64,000 bases of DNA from Ricinus communis (Eukaryota; Streptophyta; Magnoliopsida; Malpighiales; Euphorbiaceae), in assembly GCF_019578655.1 (NCBI RefSeq), contig NC_063262.1:20591582-20655581 (forward strand). The letters are read 5' to 3'. The notes below the pieces were generated by a model. It was given only the letters and a program-made list of their open reading frames with translations, made no database searches and had not been told where the DNA came from. This document shows positions 1-13,463 of the stretch, piece by piece. Positions within the stretch are counted from its first letter, which is position 1, and each line of letters starts with the position of its first letter. The position numbers were made by a program, and so were the translations under genes.

Positions 1-110
1 TTAATTGTCAAGATCAAAATCAATGGTGCCTTGAGTCATGAAAAGGACTTAGGCTAACAATCTCCCCTTTTCTTATTTGACAATTAAGGTTAAATTTGAT
101 AGAGAAAAAG
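1..110 (-). repeat. LTR-retrotransposon end with polypurine tract (fragment)
   Basis: On the minus strand a purine-rich run (GAAAAGGGGAGAT) directly precedes TGTTAGCCTAAGTCC. This resembles a copia polypurine tract followed by the TG start of an LTR. The fragment runs off the window edge and is cut by the element that starts at 111, so family and size cannot be determined. Confidence 0.35.
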
Positions 111-885
111 TGTAATATCCGAAATGTTTCTTTAATAATAATAATATTAGTAATAATTAATAAACGATTTTTTATTTAAATTAATTTTACTTTATTTTTA
201 TTTGATTTAATTGGAATGATTTAAATAGAATTTTAATGCTAGACAAAATAAGGGAGTTACTTTGTATATCTAATTTGTTTGATTTTCTTTTAAGAAATTA
301 ATTAAGTAAATCCTTTGGAAAATGGATTATTTTTTCGGTCATTCAATTTTTCCCCAATATGAATATATAAATTAATTTATATATTTGAAAGTTATGAAAG
401 AATTAGTAAAGGATATTTTATAAAAGAATTATTGGGCAAATGGCATTTTAATTAGCTAATGGTATTAATTTTAATTGGAAAATATTTAGCAAATTGATTA
501 ATTAAATTAATTATGTTAGGATTAAATTGGAAATTTATTTTGGAATAAGGATTAAAAATATAATTTTATTAATATGGGATTTTAATGAAAATTTGTATGT
601 TTGGTATTTTTGTAATTATATATGTCGGCAAGAGTTTTTTGATAATTTTACATTTAAAAGCAAGGGTAAATAAGTAATTATATATTTTCAATAATTCTAA
701 TTTTGGCCCAAATTAAATAGTTAGCGGCTTAATTGAAAAGCAAAAGAAAAGTTGGAAGATCAATCAGAAATTTTGTAGGACGAAATTGTTATAATTAAAG
801 AAGTTAAGGGACTAAATGGTAAAGAAGAAAAGTTCAGGGACCAATAGTCGATATGGAGAGGAGAAGAAAAGAAAAGGAAAGAAAG

Positions 886-918
<33 letters not shown>

Positions 919-2749
919 GGAGGACACGACCATCGGTGGAACAGCGTAGGAGGCTCGTCCGTGGTGTGGCGATGGCTAAGTGAAGTGTCGGCAGGCGTCG
1001 AAAATGGCTAGAAATGGCAGATTTTTCTTGCCGCCGATCATGGAGTTTCCGGTGACCATTTGCGGCGTTCTTAGGCTCAAAATGATCAGCAACTTCTGGG
1101 CTTTCTTTTCCGACCATCGCCATCCCTTGAGGCTGCCGGAATTGCAAAATTCGATGAGGTGAAAAAAGTAGGGGCAGCCGGAATTTTGAACTTTTCTGGT
1201 GAGCTCCGGTGAGGGATGGATGATCGAAGGGCATATCCAGACTCTACTCAGCTCAAGCTTTCTAATGGCACCGGTTTCGTGGCGATCGGACTCCGTTTGA
1301 AAATCGATGGCTGAGATCGTCCGTAAATCTCTCTGAATGATCGGGGGTCAGATCGAAAGATAAGAAGCTGGGATCGTCATCAGTGCATCGTTTCGAGTCC
1401 GTTGGTGCGTTCGGATCGTCAATCGGACTCCGACGGCTAGAGGCGAGTCGACCAAGCGATCAAGCGTCTCGGTAATTCTCTGGCCCGTTGATTTTAGAAT
1501 TTATTAGTAAAATTTATGTGTTTATTTGTAGTGTCAATTATTAGAAATATTATATGAAGTTTATTAGTTAAAATAAATAGTTTATCGGACTGTCTGCCAT
1601 TAGTCGTGATTTGTGATGTATGGCGGAGTCGGAAAAAATAGTGAAGTCTTGGGGACCCGACTCCCGTTAAAATAAATTGTTGAAATATTTGAAGTATTTT
1701 TTGGCAGGTCTTAGACCCATTATATGGGGGGCAAATATCAGTAAATTAGGGGAGGTTCTGCCGAATATGGGACGCCAGTAGAACATGCCACCTGATGGGT
1801 TGCATCAGGACCGCGTGTGCACCGGTATGAATCAGAGACAGAAAATAAGGGGTAAAGGTTTGTAAATTTTAAAAGGTAAATCTAGGACTTACCCTGGTCG
1901 AGCATTACTCTCTAAGCTGAGTAGAATGAGTTTGCCGGAGTAAAGGTCCTTGGTCGAGTATTACTTTCTAGGCGTCGGCTTATTTGGAAACCTAAGTGAC
2001 CGGACTTGATTTAAGGACCTTGGTCAAGCTTCGCTCTTTGGGCGCCAGTCTTATTGGAGTAAAAGAGCCGAAAGGTAAATACTGATAGTGATAATTAAGT
2101 GACCGGACTTGAGTTAAGGACCCTGATCGAGCTTCGCTCTCTGGGCACCAGTTCTGTTGGAATGAGAGAGTCGAGATGTTAGTGTTGCGATTAGCGTTCT
2201 ACTGAAGCACTTTGTCTCGTAGTATGTGAAAGTTATTTTTATTTAAGCATGGCATGACACATATATTTTTGCATGACTTAACGTTTATTTCAAATTAGAT
2301 AAATGTGTTATAAAAGTGTTTGTAATTATTTTTGGATATATGATTTTAACTCACTCTCGAGACTGACATACTCAATTTCACTATTTTTCAAGTGATTGTT
2401 AGTCTTCCCGCAGTTCTTATCTAGCAACCCGACTCATTCATCATGGGGTTGATGTAATTGATTTTAGTATCTTTAACTTGTAAAATTTAGATTCTCCGCA
2501 GTAGAAATTTTTAGACTTATCAGTTCGTAATTTTATATAAGTTCAAGTCTCGCCTAACTATGCTGGCGAACCGAATTTAATTTATAGTACTCGTTGATTT
2601 AAGATTAATTATGGAAATAGTGCTTTGGATTGAGTTCGGATTTTAATTTGATTGAGTTAGTGAATAATCAAGCTTACTACGGGATTTGGTGACCTTAAGC
2701 CTACCCATTCCCTAGTGCCCATCACGGGCCTACAGATCGAGTCGTGACA
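111..2749 (+). mobile_element. Long LTR (copy A), apparently solo, 5-bp TSD AAAAG
   Basis: The element starts TGTAATATCCG and ends GTCGTGACA, so it has TG...CA termini. It is flanked by a perfect 5-bp duplication AAAAG (106-110 and 2750-2754). Layout: about 700 bp of AT-rich DNA, a GC-rich block around 850-1480, then short diverged repeats around 1885-2165 that each carry a 'ggtcgagc.tt.gctct' core. Copies B, D and E share the same ends and order of blocks. Copy E abuts a primer-binding site, which identifies the family as an LTR. No gag or pol is linked to copy A, so it is best read as a solo LTR left by recombination. The short open frames in the GC-rich block are not convincing genes. Confidence 0.8.
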
Positions 2750-2754
2750 AAAAG

Positions 2755-5700
2755 AAAATGAAGAATTGAACAAGGTCAAAATGAGAAGAGATTCTCTCCC
2801 CCTTTATAAATGATGTTTTTGAACCTACCCTTTTTTTAGTTACTATGAGCGTGGCTTTTTTGCAGCCTGCTCCAAACGATTGCAACTATGTCACTATGTC
2901 ACTATGTCCAAGGTTGTCTCATCCGTACTAGGCTCGATTTAAAAGTGAGACATTTAGGAAGAGGTCTCAAGGTGTCATGACAATCGTGATGACCACAAAT
3001 TATTGGAGAAGATTGGGAGTCACCACTCGAGTAAAATAATTGGGACAAATAGAGAGGGGCGAAGGATAATGGCTCAGATTTATCATAGACAGCCTAACTT
3101 TCTCCCTCCTTAAATCATAGATTTGGTTTCAGAAAGTTAGGTATGCGCTGGGAAGGGGTTAGGCACCCCAACATGCCCAGACACAAAGTCCGTGCTCTAC
3201 TAGACTCTTAAGGCTTTTAGTTTCCCTAATCATACTAACCTAGATTGGTTGCTACCCGTTTTATTACAATGATATTTTATTATCTTATTTAATCATGCAT
3301 AAAATGAGGAAATTAGATTACTAACCTAGCATACATCTACCTATAGAGAAGGCACATTGATGCTACTAACCTAAGGGAGGTAGGTTGCTACCTTAGATTT
3401 TATCTAACATGCCAAGGTGACCAAATTGAACTATTTTTATTTAAACGTATGGAAGCTAGGTTTATTTTATCTTTGAGCAATTAGGTGAATGAAATATGGA
3501 AAGCAGGGAACTCACATTTATGAGTTGATTTATTTTAGTAAGCATGTGAAGTGATTAATTAACCTAAGTCCAGTTTACCTTTAGTATATGAGGTAAGATC
3601 TAAATATATCAAAGTAATAAATAAACAAATATAAAGAATGGAAAGGAAGGAATTAATGAGGTACAAACTGGATTAGCAAAATATAATGGGGGAATAAGTA
3701 GCATCCTTAATAAACTTAAACCAATAATCAATAAGGCATCAAAATAATCATAATATCCACACAAAATTAAACTCATTCCCACCAAAAGGAGTTAAGTCCA
3801 TTTGGCTAACCAAACCTGTTCTAGTAAAATCGAAAGTTAGTGTAGTACTCATGAAATAATTAAAATAATAAAAGCAATACAACCAAACACATTTACCATA
3901 TGAATAGTCACTCAAATAGAATTAATCACACCAAATCTAACCTAAAGAAAGTAAATGGAAAGCAGAACACCTAATTAAACATAATCATGCTATCAATCAT
4001 ATTATTAACCTATTTATCATCAATCCTAAAAAAAATTAAACCATACATTTTATCTTTAACAATAATCAACAAATCCAAACATATGACATAAAACCCTAAA
4101 CAATTAATAAAATAGAAAATAATTAAACTTGTCACTCTAATCTTTTGCTAATCATGCATTAACAACTAATTAAACCAATATTAAAACCCACCAAACAGAA
4201 AATAAACATATTCATCAAGTAATCAACATAATATATAAAAGCAATTAAGACCCAAAATTAATCAAAACTACCAAAAAAGAAGCATTAAGCTTCTATGAGC
4301 TTACCCTACATGGGGCCTTAGCCCACGTGGGCTAAGCAAAAGCTCGCGTGGCCTAAGGCTTACCCTACATGGGGTAAGCTCTTAGAAGTTTGGAGCTTCT
4401 GTTTTGGAGAATTTCTACGCCAAAAATAATTTCCAAATGTAAAATGGATGTGAATATGATGAATTGAACGTAGATAGGCACACAAGGCAAGTTTATTACG
4501 TAGTTTTCAGCCCTCAGATTATATCTTTGAAGTTAATCAAGGAAAGGAGTGATTTTAAGGTGAGAAAGGTCTTACTCGAGTTGTTTAGAAACCAAGAAGC
4601 TCTAGAACCTTTTAGAATAAACGGATTAAACCTGCAAAACATAAGAAATGTGAATGGTGCAAAGATTGAGGGTCTTTTGGGTTTAATTTAAGGAAAAAAA
4701 ATGTAATGAAATATGGGTCTTTCATGAGCTATCAATGGAAGCTTAAAGGTTGTTTTAAGGACTTATGTTGCTGGAAGATTCAAGAATGGTGTCTTTGAAG
4801 GTATTAAGTATATGGGATCTAAACTTCTTGGATAATGGGTAAAGGTGATGAAGATTATAGGGTTTTATGTATTAAGGAGTGTGTATGGTGAAGTTTCTCT
4901 GGGATTATTTTGGATATGAGAAAGAAGCTCAAAACTTCTAGAGGCTTGGTTGTGGCTAGGGTGAGTGTAGAGAATGTTTTCTTTAGGGTTTTAGGTAGAA
5001 TATATATATATATATGGATACTTTTAGGGTTTTTTAGATGTTAAGTTTTAAATGGCTTATTGTTTTAAGGGTTAAGGATTTGATTTTATACTTTTTGTTC
5101 TATTTGTTATTTTTTCTTTTTTTTTTCAAAAGAAAAAGTTGTCATATAAAAGAGAAATGAAAGCAGCCCAAAATTACAGTTCTAAATGGATATATAATAA
5201 TATAGGTTGGACAGTTCTTAATTAGGACCTAACTCCGAATTCTTACAACACTCTAAGGAAGAATGAAGATAGAGCTTGGGTTGTATTAATGGTTTCTGCA
5301 ACGTAATCAATATCCATTAGCAACATCACCCAATAGAAAGACAAAGGAATAAATATATTGCCAACTTGTAGTCCTAATAATAAACAAGAGAAATAGTATA
5401 TTTGTCTATTTTAATATTACAGTCTAGTTTTTCTAATAATTTTTTTAATAAAAATCTCAGAAAGTAAAATGGGACGTCTTTGACCATATTGTATCTTCTA
5501 TTTGTATTTGCCTTAAAATAGCAAGTGAGTTGGTGATTTCATATTAATATTATAATTAATTATCTTATTTTAACTTAAAAAGTATTTATGTACCACGAAA
5601 TTCGTTAGAATAATTATGTCTTGGAAGAGTAAGAAACTAGCTAGTTGGCCACAAATAATTTCGGCAAGACAAATACCTCATCAAGTATAAAAACAATACC

Positions 5701-5999
5701 TATTAAGTTTTGGAAGAGTGCTTAATGTGTTAATGACTAAATAAAATCAATATAAATATAATTTTTAGAAAAATAAATTAAAAAATTAATAATTTAGTTA
5801 CCTCTTTAATAATAAATTATATTGCACGATGGTTAACTATGAATCTCTTTAGTAGTTAGCCCTTTAAGAATTCATACCAAATAAAGTAAAGAAGATTAAA
5901 TTTAGAGCAATTTGTATTTAAACTTTGAGAATGCTATTTGTAATTAAACTTAGAGCTGTGAATTGAAAATATGTTAGGTTGGGGCTTTTAAAATATCAT
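2755..5999. other. Gene-free, repeat-derived DNA
   Basis: No convincing gene was seen. Around 2880-3200 lies sequence of the kind found in non-coding retrotransposon interiors (for example a GGGAAGGGGTTAGGCACCCC motif near 3150), plus a short TCACTATG triplet repeat near 2890. The open frame at 4464-4691 (75 codons) matches nothing I know. The rest is AT-rich. Confidence 0.5.
4289..4402. repeat. Palindrome-rich repeat with CCACGTGG core
   Basis: The motif CTTACCCTACATGGGG occurs twice (near 4300 and 4359). Between the copies lies the self-complementary CTTAGCCCACGTGGGCTAAG. The whole block begins with AAGCTTCTATGAGCTTA and ends with a near-complement of it, so it can fold into a long hairpin. 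CCACGTGG is a perfect G-box core, but nothing ties it to a gene here. Confidence 0.45.
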
Positions 6000-6010
6000 T
6001 GTTATAAATT

Positions 6011-6790
6011 GATGACAACTTTGCAATTTTGATAGCTTCAGTAGTATACGCATAACAGATAACTGTTGTAATTTTAATATTAAAACTGAATAAATAATCA
6101 TATCTTTAATATAATTTTTGTATGAAGAACTATACTTTGGTTCTTAAAAAGTTGAACAGTACTTTGGTAATTAATTACTAGTATTGATTGTATTGTAATT
6201 ATAGAAGAACATGAGTGATGACTTTACAATTTTGATAGCTTCAATAGTATATGCATAATAGATAACTATTGTAATTTTAGTATTAAAATTGAATAAATAA
6301 TCATATCTTTAATATGGTTTTTGTATGAAGAACTATACTTTCATTCTTAAAAACTTGAATAGTACTTTGGTTAATTAATTATTAGTATTGATTGTGTTGT
6401 AATTATAGAAAAACATGAGTGACGATCGAATGTGGATATATCAAAGGCTAATAAATGGCCTTCTTAATCCTGAGTTTGTCGATGGCGTGAACAAATTCTG
6501 GTGATAACTTTGCAATTTTGATAACTTCAGTAGTATATGCATAATAGATAATTGTTGTAATTTTAGTATTAAAACTAAATAAATAGTTATATCTTTGATA
6601 TAGTTTTTGTGTGAAGAACTATACTTTGGTTCTTAAAAACTTGAATAATACTTTGGTCAATCAATGACTAGTATTTATTGTGTTATAATTATAAAAGAAC
6701 GTGAGTGACAATCGAATGTGGATGTATGAAAAGCTAATAAAGCCTTCTCAATCCTAAGTTTATCAATGGTGTTGACAAATTCATTGATTT
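6011..6790 (+). repeat. Tandem triplication of CACTA 5' region
   Basis: Three diverged units start at 6011, 6217 and 6503 with GATGAC/GATAAC..TTT.CAATTTTGAT. Unit lengths are about 206, 286 and 288 bp. Each ends at or just after the transposase start region: ATGAGTGA at 6211, ATGAGTGACGATCGAATG at 6415, and GTGAGTGACAATCGAATG near 6701. Units 2 and 3 therefore both carry the first codons of the TNP2-like frame. Confidence 0.75.
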
Positions 6791-9700
6791 TGCATGTACC
6801 CACCCGAAATAGATGGACAGAGCAAAAATAAAGTGTCCATGTCTATGAAATAAGTGTTAGAACCGCCAATACCTAGATGTTGAGATTGTGAAATTACATC
6901 TTCTTAGATATGGCTTTTTATAGGGATATTATGTGTGAAAAAGACATAGGGAGACAGAGGCAAGGACCACTGGATATGTGCAAGATTTGTGGCCATCCAC
7001 GTTACAAAAGATGGCGTGCCACTAAAAGCAGTCAAAGAAGGAAAATAGATGTGCCTTTTAAAAAAAAGTATTACTTCCCTTTGACATCGTGTCTTCTTAG
7101 ATTATATGCTTCAAAAGCAATTGTTAATGAAATGAGGTGGCATGTAGAGTATGAGGTACATGACGATATAATGCAACATCCTTCAGATTCTATTGCTTGG
7201 AAGCATCTTAATGATGTTTATGCTGATTTCTCTTTTAAAATCAGAAATTTTTGTCTGGCCTCTACGCAGATGGATTCCAACCTTTTGGACTGCCCAGTTA
7301 ACAATACTAATACTAGCCAGTGATAGTTACAGTATATAATCTACCCCATGTATGTGTATGAAAGACACATTGATATTTTTAACATTCCTTATTCCAAGAC
7401 CTAGGAATCCAAAACACATGATAGATGTGTATATGTAGCCATTGATTAGTGAATTGAAGCAGTTGTGGGAATATGGGGTTCAAGCATTCGATATTACTCA
7501 GAATCAGAACTTTAAATTACCAGCACTCTTAATGTGGACAATCAGCGACTTCCCCACGTATGCAATGTTGTTTGGTTGGTCCACCGTTGGCCGTTTAGCT
7601 TATCCATATTGCATAAAGGACTCTAATGCCTTTGCCCTTAGTAAAAGTGGTAAACAATCATAGTTTGACAATCACAAGAAGTTCATGGATACTGATCATC
7701 CTTTTAGAAGGAACAAGTATGGATTTTAAAAGATCAAACTCGCTAAAAGGTTACACCCCTAGTTAGATCAGGTTTAGAAATATTGGTTATGCTTGATGAT
7801 ATCGAAATGAGAAAGGTAACAAATATAGATGCTGATGCAACTAATAGTCCACTAAGCAAACCATAGGGCTGGAAAGAATAAAGCATCTTTTGAGATTTAT
7901 CCTATTGGAGCTCCAATCTGATTTAGCATAATCTTGATCTTATGCATATTGAGAAAAATAACTTCTTTAACAATGTCTTTAACACGGTCTTGAACATACT
8001 TGGCAAAACAAAGAACACTTTGAAGTCTAGGCAAGAGTTAAATGAGTATTGTCGAAGGCCGGAGCTTGGAAAGTCTTCGTCAATTAGTAAATACACAAAG
8101 GCTTGCTACACACTTAATAGGGAAGCTAAATTAGTTTTGTTTGAATAGCTCAAAAATTTAAAATTCCCTGATGGGTATGTGTCAAATATGGGAAGATATG
8201 TAGATATGAAAGTTGAGGTTGTTTGGCATGAAAAGCCACAATTGTCATGTCTTCATATGGAGGTTAATGCCTATTGCCTTCCGTGAACTACTGCCAACGA
8301 ATATGTGAAAGACTCTAATTGCAACAATCATTACAAATGTAGATATGTATAGAATTGAAGCTGAGATCCCAATTACCCTATGCAAGCTTGAGAGAATTCT
8401 CCCTCCAAGTTTCTTTGATTCTATAGAACATCTCACTGTTCACTTACCATATGAGGCTCACATTGCTGGACCTGTTCAGTTTCGATGGATGTATCCATTC
8501 GAGAGGAAAGAAAGATTTGTCACTTTAATCTTTGTGATATTCTAAAGTGTCCTTTCATTTGATATTAGCATGATAAGTTCATAGGGATCTTCAGAAGTAC
8601 AAGAAAAATGTGAGAAATAAGGCACAAGTGGAAAGCTCAATATGCAATGCTTATTTAGTAAATGAGGCATCTACTTTCTACTCGTACTACTTTGAGGATC
8701 ATGTGGAAAAAAAAGTAAGAACTGTGCCTAGCAATTATGAAGGTGGGGGTGGAGATGATCAACCGATTTATGAAGGAAAGCGTTCTATTTTCAAATACAA
8801 TGGAATATCATTTTTTCGTTTAAGAACAAGATGTATGACACCAAAAGAATACAAAGCTGCTCAGTCATACATTTTACTTAATTGCGAAGTAGATTCACTC
8901 TGAGGTTAGTATCCTCTTTTAATAAAAGAAATAATAACTAAAATTACATTTTTCTTAATAACGTCATCTAATAGTACACTTTATAGTATTTACATGGATA
9001 TATTACGACAACACAATCCAAACATTACAGATCAAGAAGTGGATGAAAAACTTGAAATGGACTTTCCTATATGGTTCAAAAGCATATGTAAGTCTTCTTC
9101 TTCTAGTAGTGTTTATAGATAAAGTGAATGTTTTATAATGCATTCACTGAATAAAGGTTTAATCTTTCAACACATGATCTATCAAGTAATATTCATGACA
9201 ATCTCCTCAAGGATCTCGCAAAAGGGCCTTTAACTATTGTTACGTACCTAGGGTATTTTGTAAATGATTATAAATTTCACACAGTAGGGCAAGGTTCAAT
9301 GAATAGTGGGGTATGCATCAAAGGCCAAAATTATAGTGTTTCCGAGAATGATTTCTACAGTTAGCTAATTGAGGTTGTTCAGATTGAACATCCTAATTGG
9401 CCAATTAAGAGAATGGTTTTACTTAAGTGTGAATGGTTGTATCCAATAGTTAATGAGGGTACAAAGGTTCACGACTAATATATAAATTTTAAAATCAATC
9501 ATAGAAGATGATATAGAAAATACGAACCATTTATTCTTGCATTATAAGCAACTCAGGTGTATTATTGCTCGTACTCATCCACGCGATGAAACAAAAGTGA
9601 TTGGTGGGTCTCAAAGATTAAACCTAGAGGAATTGTTGATATCCCTGAAAGCTCTTCCCAAAATAGACATGCACTTGCACAACCCCCATTTCAGGATGAG

Positions 9701-9894
9701 TTGACCGAAATCCATGCTATTGTATAAGAAGATCAAGTTACAGCATTGGATGATTTGACGGGTGCTTTAATTGATATTGCATATGATGATATTTCTTCAA
9801 GAGAAGAAGTAGATCTACAATTAGAAGTTCCCTTTAAATCAGAGAACGAATTAGATATGGATAATATAAATAACATTGACAGTGAATAAAGGTA
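6415..9894 (+). pseudogene. Decayed CACTA (En/Spm) TNP2-like transposase
   Basis: Interrupted frames read in TNP2 family order. The N-terminal MSDDRMWIY and a KIKCPCL cysteine motif near 6825 come first. A block at 6910-7323 follows (CKICGHPRYK, MRWHVEYEV and HPSDSIAWKHL motifs). Next is 7442-7663, with LWTISDFPTYAMLFGWSTVG typical of the transposase core. Then come MHIEKNNFFNNVFNTVLNI at 7942, a DUF4218-type block at 8345-8545 (LPPSFFDSIEHL, HLPYEAHIAGPVQFRWMYPF), and a frame at 8610-8903. DUF4216-like debris runs to about 9894. Stops and frameshifts separate all blocks, and the third repeat unit has a 2-bp deletion near its start. No CACTA terminal repeats were found. It would have cut the element's ends; it is now dead. 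Confidence 0.85.
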
Positions 9895-10025
9895 CTTATA
9901 ATGTTGGTTATATGATTAAGTGGTTGTATTTTAGTTATCTATGTAATGTCACACTTTTATATATTAAGTCATTCTATTTTATATTAGTTTACTTATAATT
10001 TTTTATGAATGTTTTATTCTACAAG

Positions 10026-10421
10026 ATGTCAACTAGACGACACCATGCACATGGCATCTAGAGCAGTGGACAAGGTCAAGGTTCAGAAGAGAGACCTCCA
10101 TCTACTGGTAGTTCATCTGGAGCGCCTACCAATTCTACCGCTCCATCCATATCCACATCTATGCCTCCACCTACATCTTTAGCTCCACCCATGTCTACAG
10201 CTCTATCTTCTAGTGCACCTCCATTCACTTGAGCGCCATTGTTGTGTACATTGGCAGTTACTCGTACTACTTCACACCCATTTCCATCCACTCAAGCGCC
10301 ATCCTCAACATCACACCCATCTTCATCACAGCTGACTACACCTATGACTCCTGGTGTTGTGTCAGGCTCGGGTAGCTGCAATAATGGTAGTAAGAGGATA
10401 TGTCTAGAGAATAGAAAATAA
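10026..10421 (+). pseudogene. Second CACTA-element protein remnant (Ser/Pro/Thr-rich)
   Basis: A frame from ATG 10026 reads MSTRRHHAHG, then hits a stop at 10059. It continues as a Ser/Pro/Thr-rich repeat-like stretch (SSGAPTNSTAPS, MPPPTSLAPPMST), a further stop near 10230, and a similar continuation to 10421. It lies downstream of the TNP2 remnant in the same direction, where CACTA elements usually encode their second protein. The low-complexity composition gives no functional motif. Confidence 0.45.
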
Positions 10422-10430
10422 GTAATGTTT

Positions 10431-11232
10431 TATGCTTTAAATTATGTTCATTATGTTTTTTTTTTCAGTTTAACTAATGTTATGTGTGTTTGATGTAGAT
10501 TCGTTGAGTCGCACTACATGTCTGTCCGTATATCCAATATATTTAGGGAGGCTATCTGTCGTGAGGTTGGAAAGTATTTTTGACAGTAAATTTAAAAAAT
10601 AAGTATTTGTTCTAAAATTTTATAATAATTGAATAAAATTATTAAAAAAATATAAAATTCAGAATTTAATTTGTAATTAGGCGTTAAAATTATAAATTTA
10701 GACTATATTTTTTTAGAATGATGTTAAAATTAATTATTGAAAATAGAGGGACCTATTAGTAAAATTTGATAAAATTAAGGGACATTATAATATCACTATT
10801 TATAAAAGTACAACTAGTGTTTTAAATAAAAATAACAATTGACTAATAGAAAAATCTGACCAGAGGATGTAATAGTTAATTTTATTAAATGAGAGGGATA
10901 TTAAAATTAATTATTAAAAACAAAGAATATATTAGTTTAATATGTCAAAACTCATGCACGATAAAATATTTATCCAACAAAAATATATACAGCAGGTCAT
11001 ACAAGAGAATATCCTATTCTATAGGTATACGGAGAACATAATCTATATAAACTAATTTGAATAAATTTACAAAGTTATTCATTGATTCTCTATTGTTATT
11101 TATTGATTTGATAAAGCACATGAGTTTCCTTATAAAACAAACACAAACCCTGAACTGCTAAACATAAACCACAGTAGATGATTCTCTTAATTATGATAAA
11201 TAAATAAGAAACATTATCTTAACTATCACTGA
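10431..11232. other. AT-rich intergenic stretch
   Basis: No gene was seen. Repeated 'gagggac.tattagtaaaatt'-type phrases suggest remains of small transposons, but no ends could be defined. Confidence 0.4.
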
Positions 11233-11360
11233 TAAAATAAAGATATTATTCTAATTATCATTACATAATTAGTGATAATCTTTCTAAAAAGAAAATATTT
11301 TATTTTTTATTATATTATCTACTAACTAAAATAAAAAAATATTTAAGAATTATAAAATAG
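11233..11360 (+). repeat. Left copy of a ~125-bp direct repeat flanking element C
   Basis: This stretch, containing TATTCTAATTATCA and AATTAGTGATAA and ending AATAG, recurs in the same orientation at 16628-16756, immediately beyond the other side of LTR relic C. Identity by eye is roughly 80%. That is far too long for an integrase target duplication. Confidence 0.65.
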
Positions 11361-13463
11361 GTAGAGCCGTGACCGACACTAAGGAATGGGTAGGCTTAAG
11401 GCCACCAAGACCCATAGTAAGCCTGATTAGTCGAAATTTTAGATATGCATATATAAACATACTATCAAATCAGTCCAACATGTCATTCACAAGTCTCTAT
11501 CTAGACATTAACAACATTACACAGTTTGTTACAGACCAGAACAAACATAATATATCAGGTATACTACTGCAGGGAGTCTAGAACTTTAAATAATTAAAAG
11601 TTAAAAATATAAAAATATAAATTATTTACAATAGGTCCGATGGAGAAGGAAATCGGATTGTCAAACGCAGGACGACGGAAAATCTAATTGTCACCTGAAT
11701 AATTAAAATTATATCAGTCTCAAGAGTGAGTTAAAATTATATAACCCTGTAACAATTATAGTCTCCTCAATATATTATTTATTAAATCAGGATAACATGT
11801 CATATTATATTAAAATACGTGTCATCCCATAATTCAGAAAAAAATACAATTGAATTACTTATGGGACAAGTACCTCAACAGAATCCTAACCCTAATACTA
11901 GTAGCCTTTCGGTTCTCTTATTCCAATAGATCTGGCGCCCAGAGAGCAAAGCTCAACCAGGGTACTTAAATCCAGCCTCAACACTTGATTTCCAAATAAG
12001 TTAGCGCTCAAAGAGCAACGCTCGACTAAGGACCTTTCTCCGGCAGTCAAACTTTCACAGCCCAGAGAGTTATACTCGACCAGGGCAAATCCAAAAGTAA
12101 CCTATTACTACCTGTCTCTGATTAATATCGGTTTACACGCGGTCCTGATGCAACCCATCAAGTGGCATTATTTTACTATCGTCTCATCCCAATGTTACAA
12201 TCATAACATATATATAATAATTATAAATAGTATAATCATAAGCAAACATAATTTTTTCAATAACATATTAAAAATTAAAATTTTGTAGTATCCGGTGTAG
12301 CAAACATGCAACTTATGTGTAATAATAATAATAGTAATAAAATAACAATAAATATGATATCGATAATAATGAAAATAAATTTACTAATAATAATGCTAAT
12401 AATATTTGTAATAATTATCAATCAAACAAAATTACTCATAGTAACGATAATAATAATCATAATAATTATTAATCAATTAACATCCCATTTAATTTAGACA
12501 TGACAAAGGTATAGTTGATTATATGACTTTAACTCACAGTTCTGCCGTGCTCTGCAATCTGCTCCTACGCCTCAGGTGGAGCTGGCTGGATGGACGGATT
12601 ATATATTCACGAAAATACTCAGTTAATTAGATATACTGAATTTTGCCTAGGCCTAGACTCCTAGATTAGACTGCCTAAGAAAATTCAGACTCGAAAATTC
12701 TTTAAAAATTCGGTAGAACCTCCTCTAAAATATGGAGTTTTATCCCCCGTATAACGGATCTAGAACCTGCTAGAAGCACTTCAATATTCTGCAATTAATT
12801 TACGGGAGTCGGGCCACCAAAACTATATAATTTTTCGTGAGTCCGCAACACACCACAGATCACAATTATCTCACAGACGGTCCGACATAATATTCATTTC
12901 GACAACCAACCCACACAAAATTTTCGGGTATTTAAACTAATTCAACACAATTACATCTACCACAAAACAGTACAATAATTAATTATACTAATTAATTTAC
13001 AATATTTATTTTTAAATCATAATTAATTAAATCTAATTAAATTAAATTATCTATAATTGATAATTAATAGCAATAATATTTTTTTAAAATTATAAAATAA
13101 TTTTTAAGGTCCAAATAAAATTATACCGAGCTGAAAATTTTAAATTCTGCACATCCAAAAAACACTAGAGTTCGAAAGTTAGTACTGCCAACGGTGTTAG
13201 AATTTGAATCCGAAAGCGTCTATGCGAAGTTTGAGTTGTGAGGAGTCCGAAAACGCAAAAGTTTTGGCCTGAAATTCGCCAGAAGCCACCAGATCGAGGT
13301 CGGAAAGGTGCTGCTCCTGTAATGATAGTGAGAAGCTTGATTCCAGCATTGGACAGGCGGTAGGACGGTGGCAGGAGCTAGCTTGGCGGCTGCAGCTCCT
13401 TCTCTTGCTCGCTTGGCGTCAGTAGCGAGGGGGAAGGAAGAAGGGAGAAGCGGCGTCGGCAAG

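Noticed and set aside
812..1234. Open frames of 140 and 60 codons on opposite strands in the GC-rich part of LTR A
   Set aside because: They lie in an LTR, have low-complexity composition, overlap on both strands and are not conserved as frames in the sister copies.
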